DNA of 64,000 bases from an uncultured Oscillospiraceae bacterium (GTDB lineage: Bacteria > Bacillota > Clostridia > Oscillospirales > Ruminococcaceae), in assembly GCA_934466475.1 (NCBI GenBank), contig CAKSLI010000002.1:124001-188000 (forward strand). Direction: 5' to 3'. The position numbers and the translations under genes were made by a program. The notes under the pieces were generated by a model. The model saw nothing but the letters and a program-made list of their open reading frames with translations, did no database searches and was not told the DNA's origin. Shown piece by piece: positions 55,142-64,000 of this stretch. Position 1 is the first letter of the stretch; each line of letters starts with the position of its first letter.

Positions 55142-57334
55142 ATGACCGGTTCAACGGTAACAACATTTGAGCAGCTGGCGGAGAAGATAAAGGCTAGTGA
55201 GAAGCCCTACGACCTTGAAAAGATAACTCAGGCGTACAAGGTCGCAGAAAAGGCTCACGAGGGGCAGAAGCGCACCTCCGGCGACCCGTATATCACGCAC
55301 CCGCTGGCTGTGGCGGCTATCCTGCTGGATTACTGCATGGATACCGACACAATATGCGCAGCACTGCTGCACGACACCGTTGAGGATACCAACGTCACCC
55401 TTGACGAGCTCCGCAAGAAATTCGGCGAGGACGTCGCACTGATGGTGGACGGCGTTACCAAGATAGGACTTGTCCCGCTGGTATCCAAGGAGGAACAGCA
55501 GGCAGAGAATATCCGCAAGATACTCATGGCGATGTCCAAGGATATCCGTGTAATAATCATCAAGCTTGCCGACCGCCTTCACAATATGCGCACGCTTGCG
55601 GCAAGACCTCCCGAAAAGCAGCGCAAGACCTCCCTTGAGACAATGAACTTCTATGCCCCGATAGCCCACCGCCTTGGTATGAGCGACGTCAAGGAGGAAA
55701 TGGAGGACATCGCCATACACTACCTCGACCCCTACGGCTGCAAGGAGGTAGAGGAGCAGATAGCCCTCCACAAGGAAGAACGCGACGCATTCATCGAGAG
55801 CATAAAGAAGCGCATAAGAGAGCGCATTTCCGACATAAAGCCCGCCCCGATAATCGAGGGGCGCGTGAAGTCCATTTACAGCATATACAAAAAGGTCTAC
55901 GTCAAGAACAAGCGCTTTGACGAGATATACGACATCTATGCGGTGCGCGTCATCGTGCAGTCGGTCATCGAATGCTACAACGTGCTCGGCGTTATCCACG
56001 ATATGTTCCGCCCGATACCCTACCGCTTCAAGGACTATATCGCTACCCCTAAGCCGAACCGCTACCAGTCGCTTCATACCACTGTAATAGGGCGCGAGGG
56101 TATCCCATTCGAGGTGCAGATACGCACCGTGGAGATGCACAACACCGCGCAGTACGGCGTTGCCGCCCACTGGAAGTATAAGGCGGGCATTTCCGGCAAT
56201 GTCTCGGGAGAAAAGCGCTTCGACTGGATACGGCAGCTCCTCGAGCGCCAGCAGGAAGCGGACGATGTGGAAGCTATCGCGGACGCGATAAAGACCGACC
56301 TCGCCCCGGACGAGGTGTTCGCATTCACGCCAAAGGGCGATGTAATCTCACTTCCGATGGGCGCAACGGTTCTGGACTTCGCCTACTCGATACACACGCA
56401 GGTCGGAAACAAGATGACCGGCGCAAAGGTCGGCGGAAGAATGGTAAGCTTCGATTACCAGATAAAAACCGGCGATATCGTTGAGATACTCACCTCCGGC
56501 TCGCAGAATTACGGCCCTAACAGGAACTGGCTGGAAATCGCCCGCACCACCGAGGCAAAGAGCAAGATACGCAGCTGGTTCAAGAAGGAATGCCGCGACG
56601 AAAATATCGAGCGCGGCAAAGAAGAGCTGGAGCACGAATTCAAGCGCAACGGCATCGCGATCACCCCTGAGCTGCTTCAGTCTGCCGCCCAGCGCCAGAG
56701 ACTCGGCTCTGTGGACGACCTGTACGCCGCGATAGGCTACGGCGGCGTCTCCATGTCCAAGATAGTCCAGCGCATAAAGGAGGAGCAGCTGCGCAACCAT
56801 AAGGAGCAGCAGGCTGTACAGGCGGCAGCCTCCGACCCGGCAGAGGCTATCAGCGAGAACAACCGCCGCTCCCGCAGCAAGGGTATCATCATCGAGGGCG
56901 TGGACAACTGCCTCGTGAAGTTCGCGCAGTGCTGCAACCCGCTCCCCGGAGACCCCATAATCGGGTTCGTCACCCGCGGCTTCGGCGTTTCTATCCACAA
57001 GCAGGACTGCATAAACGTTGTCAACAACATGGACAACCCAGACAATAAGGACCGCTGGATAAAGGCGAGCTGGGCAGGTCTTGACGACTCCACCTACCGC
57101 GCAACAATAGATGTTGTCGCCGAGGACAGGATAACCATTTTCGCTGATATAACCACTGCGATAGCCACCAACCATATCCCGCTCCACGAGATGAACGCCC
57201 ACCACCTGAAAAACGGCAACATGAGCCTGGTTGTAACCGTTGAGATAGCCGGAATGGAACAGCTTTCAAACGTCATGGCAAGGCTCCAGAAGATCCCGGG
57301 CGTTATCTCGGTAGAACGTACCGGAAAACAGTAA
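55142..57334 (+). CDS. relA: Bifunctional (p)ppGpp synthetase/hydrolase RelA/SpoT
   Basis: Makes and degrades the stringent-response alarmone. The 730-residue protein contains an HD hydrolase domain (YITHPLAVAAIL, LLHDTVEDT), the synthetase (GRVKSIYSIYKKV, YDIYAVRVIV), TGS (FAFTPKGDVISLPMGAT) and a C-terminal ACT domain. ATG 55142 follows GGGGTGG. An intact HD domain supports the bifunctional Rel type. It lies between recJ and an MBL hydrolase, a common Clostridia order. Confidence 0.96.
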   Translation: MTGSTVTTFEQLAEKIKASEKPYDLEKITQAYKVAEKAHEGQKRTSGDPYITHPLAVAAILLDYCMDTDTICAALLHDTVEDTNVTLDELRKKFGEDVALMVDGVTKIGLVPLVSKEEQQAENIRKILMAMSKDIRVIIIKLADRLHNMRTLAARPPEKQRKTSLETMNFYAPIAHRLGMSDVKEEMEDIAIHYLDPYGCKEVEEQIALHKEERDAFIESIKKRIRERISDIKPAPIIEGRVKSIYSIYKKVYVKNKRFDEIYDIYAVRVIVQSVIECYNVLGVIHDMFRPIPYRFKDYIATPKPNRYQSLHTTVIGREGIPFEVQIRTVEMHNTAQYGVAAHWKYKAGISGNVSGEKRFDWIRQLLERQQEADDVEAIADAIKTDLAPDEVFAFTPKGDVISLPMGATVLDFAYSIHTQVGNKMTGAKVGGRMVSFDYQIKTGDIVEILTSGSQNYGPNRNWLEIARTTEAKSKIRSWFKKECRDENIERGKEELEHEFKRNGIAITPELLQSAAQRQRLGSVDDLYAAIGYGGVSMSKIVQRIKEEQLRNHKEQQAVQAAASDPAEAISENNRRSRSKGIIIEGVDNCLVKFAQCCNPLPGDPIIGFVTRGFGVSIHKQDCINVVNNMDNPDNKDRWIKASWAGLDDSTYRATIDVVAEDRITIFADITTAIATNHIPLHEMNAHHLKNGNMSLVVTVEIAGMEQLSNVMARLQKIPGVISVERTGKQ

Positions 57335-57344
57335 AGGAGGTCGT

Positions 57345-57977
57345 ATGCAGATATATCAGCTCCCGCTGGGAGCGCTCCAGACCAACTGCTACATCATTCC
57401 CGGAGAGGACGGCCGCGCCGTGGTTATAGACCCTGCCTCCGTCACAGAGGTGGAAATGTTCCTGAACACCCACGGGCTTTCCCTCGGGACTATCGTTATC
57501 ACTCACGGTCATTACGACCATTTCGCGGGAGCCTCCGAGCTTCAGCGGAAAACCGGCGCGAAGATTTTTGCCAGCGCCCCGGACGAACAGATGTACTCCA
57601 GCGCCGCCAAAAGCTGGGCGGACTTCATGCCGGTGGAATTTTCCCCGATAAAGCCGGATAAACTGTTCTCAGACGGCGAGGAATTCACGGCCGAAGGGCT
57701 GAAATTCCGGGTAATGGCGGCTCCCGGACACACCGCGGGAAGCTGTCTGCTGTTCCTCGACAGCGGAGACGGGCAGGCGGTATTCTGCGGAGATGTGGTA
57801 TTCTGTATGGGCGTCGGCAGGACCGACGGCTTCTCAGGGAGCACGCGGGATATGCTGGACAGCCTGGAAAAAATCGCGAAGCTTCCCGGGGACTACAATA
57901 TATACCCCGGGCACGGAAGCACCACAACGCTTGACTACGAGCGCGAAAACAACCCCTACATCGCAAGATACAGATAA
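57345..57977 (+). CDS. MBL-fold hydrolase (glyoxalase II-like)
   Basis: A 210-residue metallo-beta-lactamase-fold hydrolase. The metal motif ITHGHYDHFAG is complete (HxHxDH reads HGHYDH), with PGHTAGS and GDVVF and a final PGHGSTT. Such proteins follow relA in many Firmicutes (YcbL-like); the substrate, perhaps a thioester such as S-lactoyl conjugates, is not known. AAAGGAGG precedes the ATG, 10 bases after relA. Confidence 0.88.
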   Translation: MQIYQLPLGALQTNCYIIPGEDGRAVVIDPASVTEVEMFLNTHGLSLGTIVITHGHYDHFAGASELQRKTGAKIFASAPDEQMYSSAAKSWADFMPVEFSPIKPDKLFSDGEEFTAEGLKFRVMAAPGHTAGSCLLFLDSGDGQAVFCGDVVFCMGVGRTDGFSGSTRDMLDSLEKIAKLPGDYNIYPGHGSTTTLDYERENNPYIARYR

Positions 57978-58056
57978 CTGGGAAAATGCTGAATATAGCT
58001 AAGCATAAATCAGACGCGTGAGTGCGCGTCATTTCATCAGGTGAAAGGAGCATAAA

Positions 58057-59520
58057 ATGATAACCGAACAGAACTGCACCATGCTGTGCGATTTCTACCA
58101 GCTTACAATGGGCAACGGATATTTCCGGACAAAACACGCGGACAGGATCGCCTACTTCGACGTATTTTTCCGCAGGGTCCCGGACGGCGGCGGATACGCA
58201 ATCTGCGCCGGTCTGGAGCAGGTCATCAGCTATATTCATGGGCTCCGTTTCACTGAAGAGGATATAAGCTACCTGCGCACAAAGAAGATATTCAGCGAGG
58301 ATTTTCTCGATTATCTGAGGAATTTCAAATTTACCGGCGATATCTGGGCAGTTCCGGAGGGAACACCGGTGTTCCCCTCGGAGCCGCTCATAACCGTACG
58401 CGCTCCCGCGATTCAGGCTCAGCTAGTGGAGACCATGCTCCTCCTGCTGATAAATCACCAGTCTCTTATTGCCACAAAGGCGAACAGGATAGTACGCGCG
58501 GCTCAGGGACGCGCGATCTCGGAGTTCGGCTCACGCCGGGCGCAGGGGGCAAGCGGCGCAGTCCTTGGCGCAAGGGCAGCGTATATCGGCGGCTGTGCCG
58601 GAACAGCCTGCGTCCTCGCGGATGAGATGTACGGCGTTCCTGCCACCGGAACTATGGCGCACAGCTGGGTCCAGATGTTCGACACGGAGCTTGAAGCCTT
58701 TGAGAGCTACTGCCGCACCTACCCGGACTCCTCAACGCTGCTTGTGGACACATATAACGTGCTGAAAAGCGGAGTCCCCAACGCGATAAAGGCGTTCGAC
58801 AACGTGCTGAAGCCCCTCGGAAAGCGCCCCTGCGGCATTCGCCTGGATTCCGGAGATATCGCGTATCTCTCCCGTGAAGCGCGCAGAATGCTTGACGCGG
58901 CGGGCTATCCCGACTGCAAGATAGTAGCCTCCAACAGCCTTGACGAGAGAATAATCACCGACCTGCTGAATCAGGGCGCGAAAATCGACCTTTTCGGCGT
59001 TGGCGAAAGGCTGATAACTGCAAGCAGCGAGCCGGTATTCGGCGGAGTGTATAAGCTTGCGGCAGTAGAGGAAAACGGCGTTATTACCCCGAAAATCAAG
59101 ATATCCGAGAACGTCAGCAAGATAACCAACCCGCACTACAAGAAGCTGTACCGCCTATACAGCCGCGAAAACGGCAAAGCGATCGCCGACCAGCTCTGCG
59201 TTTATGACGAAGTGATAGACGACAGCAGACCGCTCACTATTTTTGACCCGGATTTCACATGGAAGAAAAAACGCGTAACTGATTTCACTGCCCGGGAACT
59301 TCAGGTGCAGATATTCAGGGGCGGCGAGCTGGTCTACAAAAAGCCGTCGCTCGAGGAAATACGCGCCTACTGCGCACAGCAGATAGACACCCTCTGGGAC
59401 GAGGTGCTGAGATTCGACAACCCGCACAACTACTACGTTGACCTCTCACAGAAGCTCTGGGACATCAAGCACTCGCTGCTGGACAACGGCGGCACCCTTA
59501 CCGGAGGCGAGGAGAAATGA
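58057..59520 (+). CDS. pncB: Nicotinate phosphoribosyltransferase
   Basis: Converts nicotinate to NaMN in NAD salvage. The 487-residue protein has DFYQLTMGNGYF at the start, EFGSRRAQG with active-site Arg residues, GTMAHSWVQMF and GIRLDSGDIAYLS. Together with the nicotinamidase and nadE in this window, it forms the nicotinamide-nicotinate-NAD route. GAAAGGAG precedes the ATG. Its stop overlaps the next gene by four bases. A small GACGCG/CGCGTC hairpin lies in the gap before it (58013-58030). Confidence 0.95.
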   Translation: MITEQNCTMLCDFYQLTMGNGYFRTKHADRIAYFDVFFRRVPDGGGYAICAGLEQVISYIHGLRFTEEDISYLRTKKIFSEDFLDYLRNFKFTGDIWAVPEGTPVFPSEPLITVRAPAIQAQLVETMLLLLINHQSLIATKANRIVRAAQGRAISEFGSRRAQGASGAVLGARAAYIGGCAGTACVLADEMYGVPATGTMAHSWVQMFDTELEAFESYCRTYPDSSTLLVDTYNVLKSGVPNAIKAFDNVLKPLGKRPCGIRLDSGDIAYLSREARRMLDAAGYPDCKIVASNSLDERIITDLLNQGAKIDLFGVGERLITASSEPVFGGVYKLAAVEENGVITPKIKISENVSKITNPHYKKLYRLYSRENGKAIADQLCVYDEVIDDSRPLTIFDPDFTWKKKRVTDFTARELQVQIFRGGELVYKKPSLEEIRAYCAQQIDTLWDEVLRFDNPHNYYVDLSQKLWDIKHSLLDNGGTLTGGEEK

Positions 59521-60101
59521 CGCTCCGCGACACGGTACAGCTGGCTGTCGGAAAGATAACCAGACGCTCCAACGGCGCACGTTATTGCAGCTTTGCCCCT
59601 CCGGAGGAAACTGCGGGCGTGATAGATACATCCCCTGACGGCAGCGGAAGCTCCGGTATCGCATTCCTTGAGGACCGCATGGTGATAATGCTTGACGAAA
59701 GCGCCGTCCAGCTCTTTTACAGCGAGATAGAGGGCACGGAAATCATCCCGAGCTATGAATCCCCCTTTGACGACGAGCTTATGATAAACGCCGGAAGATG
59801 CATTCGCATTTCTGACTGCTTCATTAACAAGCGGGAATTGCAGCGGCTGCTGAATGACGTATGCTATCTGAACCAGGCAATGACGCCCGGTCAGCGCGAG
59901 GAGCTTTCCTCGCAGCTCACCGCCGAGGCCCTGGAATATTACAGCGCGGACCTTCAGCCGGCTCCCACGGCGGCAGATATGGCAGAGGAAAAGGCTGCGC
60001 CACATGAAGCTCCGCCTGAGCCCGACAAAGAATACTCCGATGAGGACATCAGAAAAGCGCTGATGAGGTCGATATCTGCGCTTAAAAGAAGAAAAAAATA
60101 A
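59517..60101 (+). CDS. Unknown protein coupled to pncB
   Basis: A 194-residue soluble protein that I do not recognise. It begins TLRDTVQLAVGKITRRSNG, has a probably alpha/beta core to about residue 145, then a low-complexity Ala/Pro/Glu linker and a basic end (ISALKRRKK). There is no signal, membrane segment or clear catalytic motif. Its ATGA overlap with the pncB stop means the two are translated together, suggesting a link with NAD salvage or simply operon membership. Confidence 0.6.
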   Translation: MTLRDTVQLAVGKITRRSNGARYCSFAPPEETAGVIDTSPDGSGSSGIAFLEDRMVIMLDESAVQLFYSEIEGTEIIPSYESPFDDELMINAGRCIRISDCFINKRELQRLLNDVCYLNQAMTPGQREELSSQLTAEALEYYSADLQPAPTAADMAEEKAAPHEAPPEPDKEYSDEDIRKALMRSISALKRRKK

Positions 60102-60106
60102 AAGCA

Positions 60107-60146
60107 TGGAGGTGCAGTCAGGACGATCGCACCTCCAGTATTTTTT
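60107..60146 (+). terminator. Terminator of purB-to-orphan unit, cut at its T-run by MITE D
   Basis: TGGAGGTGC and GCACCTCCA form a 9-bp perfect stem, followed by GTATTTTTT. MITE copy D is inserted in that T-run. Confidence 0.85.
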
Positions 60147-60376
60147 GGGAACCTCTAAAAACCGGTTTGAAAAAGGAAAATGGGTAGAGTGCGCCGAATG
60201 CGAGGAAAGCCGACGAAGTAAGGCTGTATGCCTTACGAGGAGGTGCAACACGATGTTGCAGAGCGAAATAACCGGGCGACGGCATGGACGCCGTCGCATC
60301 AGAAATTTCGCTCGTTGACAGAAGCAGGCGGTGTGCTATACATATTTTCATTCAAACGAGGTTTTTAGAGGTGACC
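60147..60376. mobile_element. MITE copy D, 230 bp
   Basis: Full-length copy, inverted relative to copy A, with GGGAACCTCTAAAAACC and GGTTTTTAGAGGTGACC ends and TTTT duplications at 60143-60146 and 60377-60380. Its complement matches copy A through the GCGACGGC and GTAAGGC hairpins. It lies between the orphan gene's terminator stem and the stop of the convergent potD. Confidence 0.9.
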
Positions 60377-60378
60377 TT

Positions 60379-61665
60379 TTAATAGATGTCTTTCTTTTTC
60401 TTTATATACCGCCGTATAAGCGTGAATATTATCAGTCCCAGGCACAAAAGCAGGAATGTCGGCACCAGCCATAGGTTGGTGTTCTGGTTCTCCGCGGACT
60501 TCATCTCTGTCCAGAGGGTCTGCATTTGCAGGTTCGCCTCATCGGATAGGTTCACGAAAATGGTCGTGTGCTCGTCAAGGTACTCGTCCCCGGGATATGA
60601 CACCGGATTCTCACGGGTCTCCTCGTCAAGCATTTCGTAGGCGGCGCTGTGCGGCGTGGAATAGCAGATATAGTCGATATTCGCATAGGCTATATCCGGC
60701 TCGCACATGAAGTTTATATACATCTCGGCGGCTTCTTTCTGCTTTGCACCGGTCGGAATGCACATTGCGTCAATGAACAGGTTGGTACCGCTCTTGGGAA
60801 CTGCGAAATCCAGATCCTCGTTTTCGTCAAGGATAGTCAGCGCGTCTCCAGCATAATACGGGGCTATCCACGCGTCATTCGCCGCCATCTTGTCGAATAT
60901 CTCGTCCATGACGTACGCCTGAACTACGCTTTTCTGCTCCTTGAGCTTGTTTGCCGCGGCGGTGAGCTCGTCCTTGTCCTCGGTGTTCAGGGAATAGCCC
61001 ATCATTATCTCGGCTATCGCGAATGCGTCCCTGGGATTGTCGAACATCAGTATCTGGTCGGCATAATCCTCGTTCCACAGTATATCCCAGTCGATGTCCT
61101 CTTTCGGGATATCTATCTGCGTGGTGTTGTATATGAGTCCGACAGTTCCCCATGTGTACGGCACGGAATATGCATTCTCCGGGTCGTAGGCAGGGTCCAC
61201 AAAGCTCGGCATGATGTACCTGAAGTTCGGGATATTGTCGAAATCCAGCGGCTGTATCATGTCCTCCTTTATCATCTTGGAGATCATGTAGTCGGACGGG
61301 ATTATGACGTCATAGCTTGCTCCGCCGCCCTTCAGCTTCGCGTAAAGCTCCTCGTTGGTGGCGTAGTTCGTGTAGTTCACCTTTATTCCGGTGAGCTTTG
61401 TGAACTCCGCGTTGACATTCAGCGTGCCCTCGTCTGCGCCGGTGCAGATGTACTCGCCCCAGTTATAGACGTTTATCGAAATATCCTGCCCCTTGAAGCG
61501 GGTATAGTAATCCAGATCTTCCACTGTGAGGGTCTGCGCCTCGGATTCCTCTGTTTCCGCCTCGGCTGTGCCGTCAGAAGCCGATACAGCTGCCGTACAG
61601 CCGGAAAGCCCTATCACAGCCGCCGCACACAGGAAGGCGCTCAGTCTTTTGAATATAACGTTCAT
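60379..61665 (-). CDS. potD: Spermidine/putrescine ABC transporter substrate-binding protein
   Basis: A 428-residue extracellular binding protein. The lipobox GLSGC (Cys near residue 22) is followed by an acidic linker and the PotD-like domain (YNWGEYI, TNEELYAKLKGGGASYDVIIPSDYM, WGTVGLIYN). Unusually, the C terminus has a membrane helix (about residues 397-416) and a basic tail RRYIKKKKD, so it may be anchored at both ends. It overlaps potC by four bases. The family binds spermidine or putrescine. Confidence 0.93.
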   Translation of the reverse strand: MNVIFKRLSAFLCAAAVIGLSGCTAAVSASDGTAEAETEESEAQTLTVEDLDYYTRFKGQDISINVYNWGEYICTGADEGTLNVNAEFTKLTGIKVNYTNYATNEELYAKLKGGGASYDVIIPSDYMISKMIKEDMIQPLDFDNIPNFRYIMPSFVDPAYDPENAYSVPYTWGTVGLIYNTTQIDIPKEDIDWDILWNEDYADQILMFDNPRDAFAIAEIMMGYSLNTEDKDELTAAANKLKEQKSVVQAYVMDEIFDKMAANDAWIAPYYAGDALTILDENEDLDFAVPKSGTNLFIDAMCIPTGAKQKEAAEMYINFMCEPDIAYANIDYICYSTPHSAAYEMLDEETRENPVSYPGDEYLDEHTTIFVNLSDEANLQMQTLWTEMKSAENQNTNLWLVPTFLLLCLGLIIFTLIRRYIKKKKDIY

Positions 61666-62471
61666 CCCTCATCGCCCCCGTTTGCTCTGTTGATTCTCTC
61701 CTGCCTGGTTTCGATGATGTGCTTTACTACGAGAACTATTACAACAACGACAAAAATTATCGTTGACAGCGCGTTTATCTCCGGGGAGATCTTCCTGCGG
61801 GTCATGGAGTAAATGGTTATAGGAAGCGTCTGCGAGGTCGAGCCGCTGGTGAAGTAGCTTATTACGAAATCGTCAAGCGAGAACGTGAACGACATCAGGA
61901 ATCCGCTGACAACACCCGGCATTATCTCCGGAAGAATCACCTTACGCAGTGCTGTGAACGGGCTGCACCCGAGATCCTGCGCCGCCTCGAACAGATTGGG
62001 GTCCATCTGGCGGAACTTCGGCATTACGTTGAGGATAACATACGGAACATCAAATGTGATATGCGCGATAACGAGGGTCACAAAGCCGAACTCCAGGTTC
62101 ATTCTTGCTGCAAAGAACACGAACAGAAGCATAAGCGACACACCGGTGACGATCTCAGGGTTTACGATAGGCATATTCGTGATGTTCATTACGACAGCCT
62201 TCGGCACCTTTCGCATGGAATTTATGCCGATAGCGGCAAGCGTTCCGAGGACGGTCGCCGCTATGCTGGCGATGACCGCGATTATCAGTGTGTTTATCAG
62301 CGAGGAGATTATCACCTCGTTGCGGAACAGCTTGGCGTACCAGTCAAGCGTGAAACCGCTGAATACCGAGCGGCTCTTAGTTTCATTGAACGAGAACACG
62401 ATCAGCACGAATATAGGCACATACAGGAACATCAGGACAAGTCCCATATAGACCTTGGAAAAAGTTTTCAT
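61662..62471 (-). CDS. potC: Spermidine/putrescine ABC transporter permease PotC
   Basis: A 269-residue permease with six membrane helices. The cytoplasmic EAA loop is EAAQDLGCSPFTALRKVILPEI. It pairs with PotB to form the channel. It is 16 bases after potB and overlaps potD at its end. Orientation and order (A-B-C-D) are those of the classical operon. Confidence 0.95.
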   Translation of the reverse strand: MKTFSKVYMGLVLMFLYVPIFVLIVFSFNETKSRSVFSGFTLDWYAKLFRNEVIISSLINTLIIAVIASIAATVLGTLAAIGINSMRKVPKAVVMNITNMPIVNPEIVTGVSLMLLFVFFAARMNLEFGFVTLVIAHITFDVPYVILNVMPKFRQMDPNLFEAAQDLGCSPFTALRKVILPEIMPGVVSGFLMSFTFSLDDFVISYFTSGSTSQTLPITIYSMTRRKISPEINALSTIIFVVVVIVLVVKHIIETRQERINRANGGDEG

Positions 62472-62487
62472 CTAAGACACCTCCGCA

Positions 62488-63297
62488 TTAAATCAGAACC
62501 TGATCGTCAGGATTGAACTGGTTCATCAGCGTCATTATCACAAGGATTATGACCATCAGCACCAGGGATATTCCCGCGCCGAGGTGCGGATTATAGGAAT
62601 TGCCAAGGAACTGCATTTCGATAAGGTCGCCGATAAGCAGGTTGGAGCCGCCGCCCAGCATTCTCGAAATAATGAACGTACTGATCGCCGGAACGAACAC
62701 CATCGTAACTCCGGACATAATGCCCGGAACGGACAGCGGAACGATCACCCGGAAAAGTATCTTCACGGGGTTGCAGCCGAGGTCTGATGCCGCCTCTATT
62801 AGGCTCTTATCTATCTTGACCATAACGGAATACAGAGGCAGTATCATAAAGGGCAGGTAGTTATATACCATGCCGAGCACGACCGCGCCCTCCGTATTTA
62901 TAAGCTTGAACGGCCCGAGCCCGAAGAACCCGAGGATATTGTTGATTATGCCGTTATTGCCGAGCAGCGTCATCCACGCGTAGGTGCGCAGCAGGAAGTT
63001 CATCCACATCGGAAGCATCACTATCATCAGCATTGTTGCCTGATGATGCTTCTTCATTCTCGACAGGATAAAGGAAACCGGATAGGCAAGGACAAGACAT
63101 ATCACTGTTGCGATAACGGCAAGCCAGATCGAGCGCACGAATATATTCGCATACTGTCCTACGCCGGCGATATAGTCCATCGTGAAATGTCCCTCTTCAT
63201 CTGTGAACGCAAAGTACGCCACCATAAGCAGCGGAACAACTATAAACACCGCCATCCATATGAGATAGGGCGTTGCAAAGACTTTAAGCTTCCTCAT
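62488..63297 (-). CDS. potB: Spermidine/putrescine ABC transporter permease PotB
   Basis: A 269-residue permease with six membrane helices and the EAA loop [23 protein letters not shown] 63297 was chosen because GGGAGGGG lies upstream and [14 protein letters not shown] is the expected N terminus; the longer frame overlaps potA. It overlaps the potA end by 14 bases. Confidence 0.95.
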   Translation of the reverse strand: MRKLKVFATPYLIWMAVFIVVPLLMVAYFAFTDEEGHFTMDYIAGVGQYANIFVRSIWLAVIATVICLVLAYPVSFILSRMKKHHQATMLMIVMLPMWMNFLLRTYAWMTLLGNNGIINNILGFFGLGPFKLINTEGAVVLGMVYNYLPFMILPLYSVMVKIDKSLIEAASDLGCNPVKILFRVIVPLSVPGIMSGVTMVFVPAISTFIISRMLGGGSNLLIGDLIEMQFLGNSYNPHLGAGISLVLMVIILVIMTLMNQFNPDDQVLI

Positions 63298-64000
63298 GCT
63301 TTTCCCCTCCCATGAGCGCAGGATAAGCGTCCGGCTGCCCGGACTTGTGCATGATATGGATGTCATAGGGATCCACAGCCATTCCGATAACGCTGCCGAC
63401 CGGCTCCGCCTTTGTGGAGTGTATCAGCCACTTGCGGTCAACACAGTCCACGGTCATCTCATAATGAACGCCCTTGAACACCACGGACTCCACGATACCG
63501 GTGAGCTGAGCCTGCTCCGCGGGTATCACCTTTACGTCCTCCGGACGGATAACCACGTCAACGGTCTCATTCTTTCCGAAGCCCTTGTCAACGCACTCAA
63601 ACTTCTTCCCTGCGAATTCCACGAGGCAGTCCTGCGGCATACAGCCGTTGAGTATGTTGCTCTCGCCGATGAAGTCAGCGACAAATGCGTTTGTCGGCTC
63701 GTTGTATATGTCAATAGGGGAACCTATCTGCTGAATATGTCCGCCGTTCATTACAACGACAGTGTCGCTCATGGTGAGCGCTTCCTCCTGGTCGTGTGTG
63801 ACGTAAACGAACGTGAGCTCCAGCGCCTGCTGAATCTTGCGCAGCTCGGTCTGCATCTCCTTGCGGAGCTTCAGGTCAAGCGCACCGAGAGGCTCGTCCA
63901 GCAGGAGTATTTTCGGGTGATTTACAAGCGCCCTTGCTATCGCAACGCGCTGCTGCTGACCTCCTGAAAGTCTCTGAATAGAGCGCCTCTCGAAGCCTGT
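63284..64000 (-). CDS. potA: Spermidine/putrescine ABC transporter ATPase PotA (5' end outside window)
   Basis: Partial ATPase; the frame runs off the window edge at 64000 and the Walker A part is missing. The visible 238 residues start with TGFERRSIQ and contain the ABC signature [10 protein letters not shown], Walker [13 protein letters not shown], the H-loop VTHDQEEA and the C-terminal TOBE-like domain ([12 protein letters not shown]). It energises PotBC. potA begins the operon on the minus strand. Confidence 0.94.
   Translation of the reverse strand, partial: TGFERRSIQRLSGGQQQRVAIARALVNHPKILLLDEPLGALDLKLRKEMQTELRKIQQALELTFVYVTHDQEEALTMSDTVVVMNGGHIQQIGSPIDIYNEPTNAFVADFIGESNILNGCMPQDCLVEFAGKKFECVDKGFGKNETVDVVIRPEDVKVIPAEQAQLTGIVESVVFKGVHYEMTVDCVDRKWLIHSTKAEPVGSVIGMAVDPYDIHIMHKSGQPDAYPALMGGEKHEEA

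Noticed and set aside
60106..60351. Open frames inside MITE copies D and A with related translations
   Set aside because: Similarity arises from the shared element sequence; they are short, lack ribosome binding sites and are broken in copies B and C.

Overview
The window looks like a chromosome segment of an anaerobic, spore-forming Clostridia bacterium, most likely from the Oscillospirales/Ruminococcaceae side. Supporting features are spoVAC-spoVAD-spoVAE and a CwlD-type amidase, type III pantothenate kinase, ECF-type vitamin S components, a TPP riboswitch, PadR/HAAS/DUF4097 genes, AGGAGG-type ribosome binding sites and moderately high G+C. No rRNA, tRNA, CRISPR array or prophage was seen. 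The species is inferred, not proven.

Layout. 0-7.6 kb: amidase, radA plus a small Cys-rich protein, an ECF S component with coaX, then leftward the end of a nadE-Gx transporter-polA-rimI operon. 7.6-20.9 kb: nadE, guaB, an operon of rpe with three Rnf-derived membrane proteins and a DUF4015-like protein, yajC, ppk1 and pyrG. 21-24 kb: a PH-like membrane protein, the spoVA genes and comFB. 24.3-28.8 kb: a TPP-riboswitch-controlled thiD-thiC-thiW-thiM-thiE operon. 28.8-35.5 kb: an aminotransferase, a DUF389 protein and a large periplasmic-sensor EAL protein. 35.5-43 kb: GH13 hydrolase, a group of related small membrane proteins with an alpha/beta hydrolase, a BMP-type lipoprotein and two tandem PrsA/SurA-like lipoproteins. 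43-47.4 kb: a PLP decarboxylase-like protein, a PH-domain protein, glmU and a nicotinamidase. 48-51.3 kb: padR-HAAS-DUF4097-DUF4097. 51.6-60.1 kb: purB, recJ, relA, an MBL hydrolase, pncB and an orphan gene. 60.4-64 kb: potABCD, with potA cut by the window edge.

The genes are mostly housekeeping: NAD salvage (nicotinamidase, pncB, nadE), thiamin synthesis and uptake, nucleotide synthesis (guaB, pyrG, purB), DNA repair (radA, polA, recJ), stringent response and polyphosphate, spore cortex/DPA functions and polyamine uptake.

The unusual content is mainly between and beside these genes. (1) Four copies of a structured repeat of about 185-218 bp, each lying between two copies of a locus-specific terminator-like hairpin, with base changes in its stems that preserve pairing. 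(2) Four copies of a MITE with about 20-bp terminal inverted repeats and 4-bp A/T target duplications, two full length (230 bp) and two internally deleted (159 and 81 bp). (3) A trio of RnfD/RnfE/RnfA-like proteins, without B, C or G here, that lacks most recognisable redox-cofactor residues. (4) Dense, unassigned RNA-like structures upstream of ppk and thiW. (5) Paired 17-bp direct repeats over the padR promoter.
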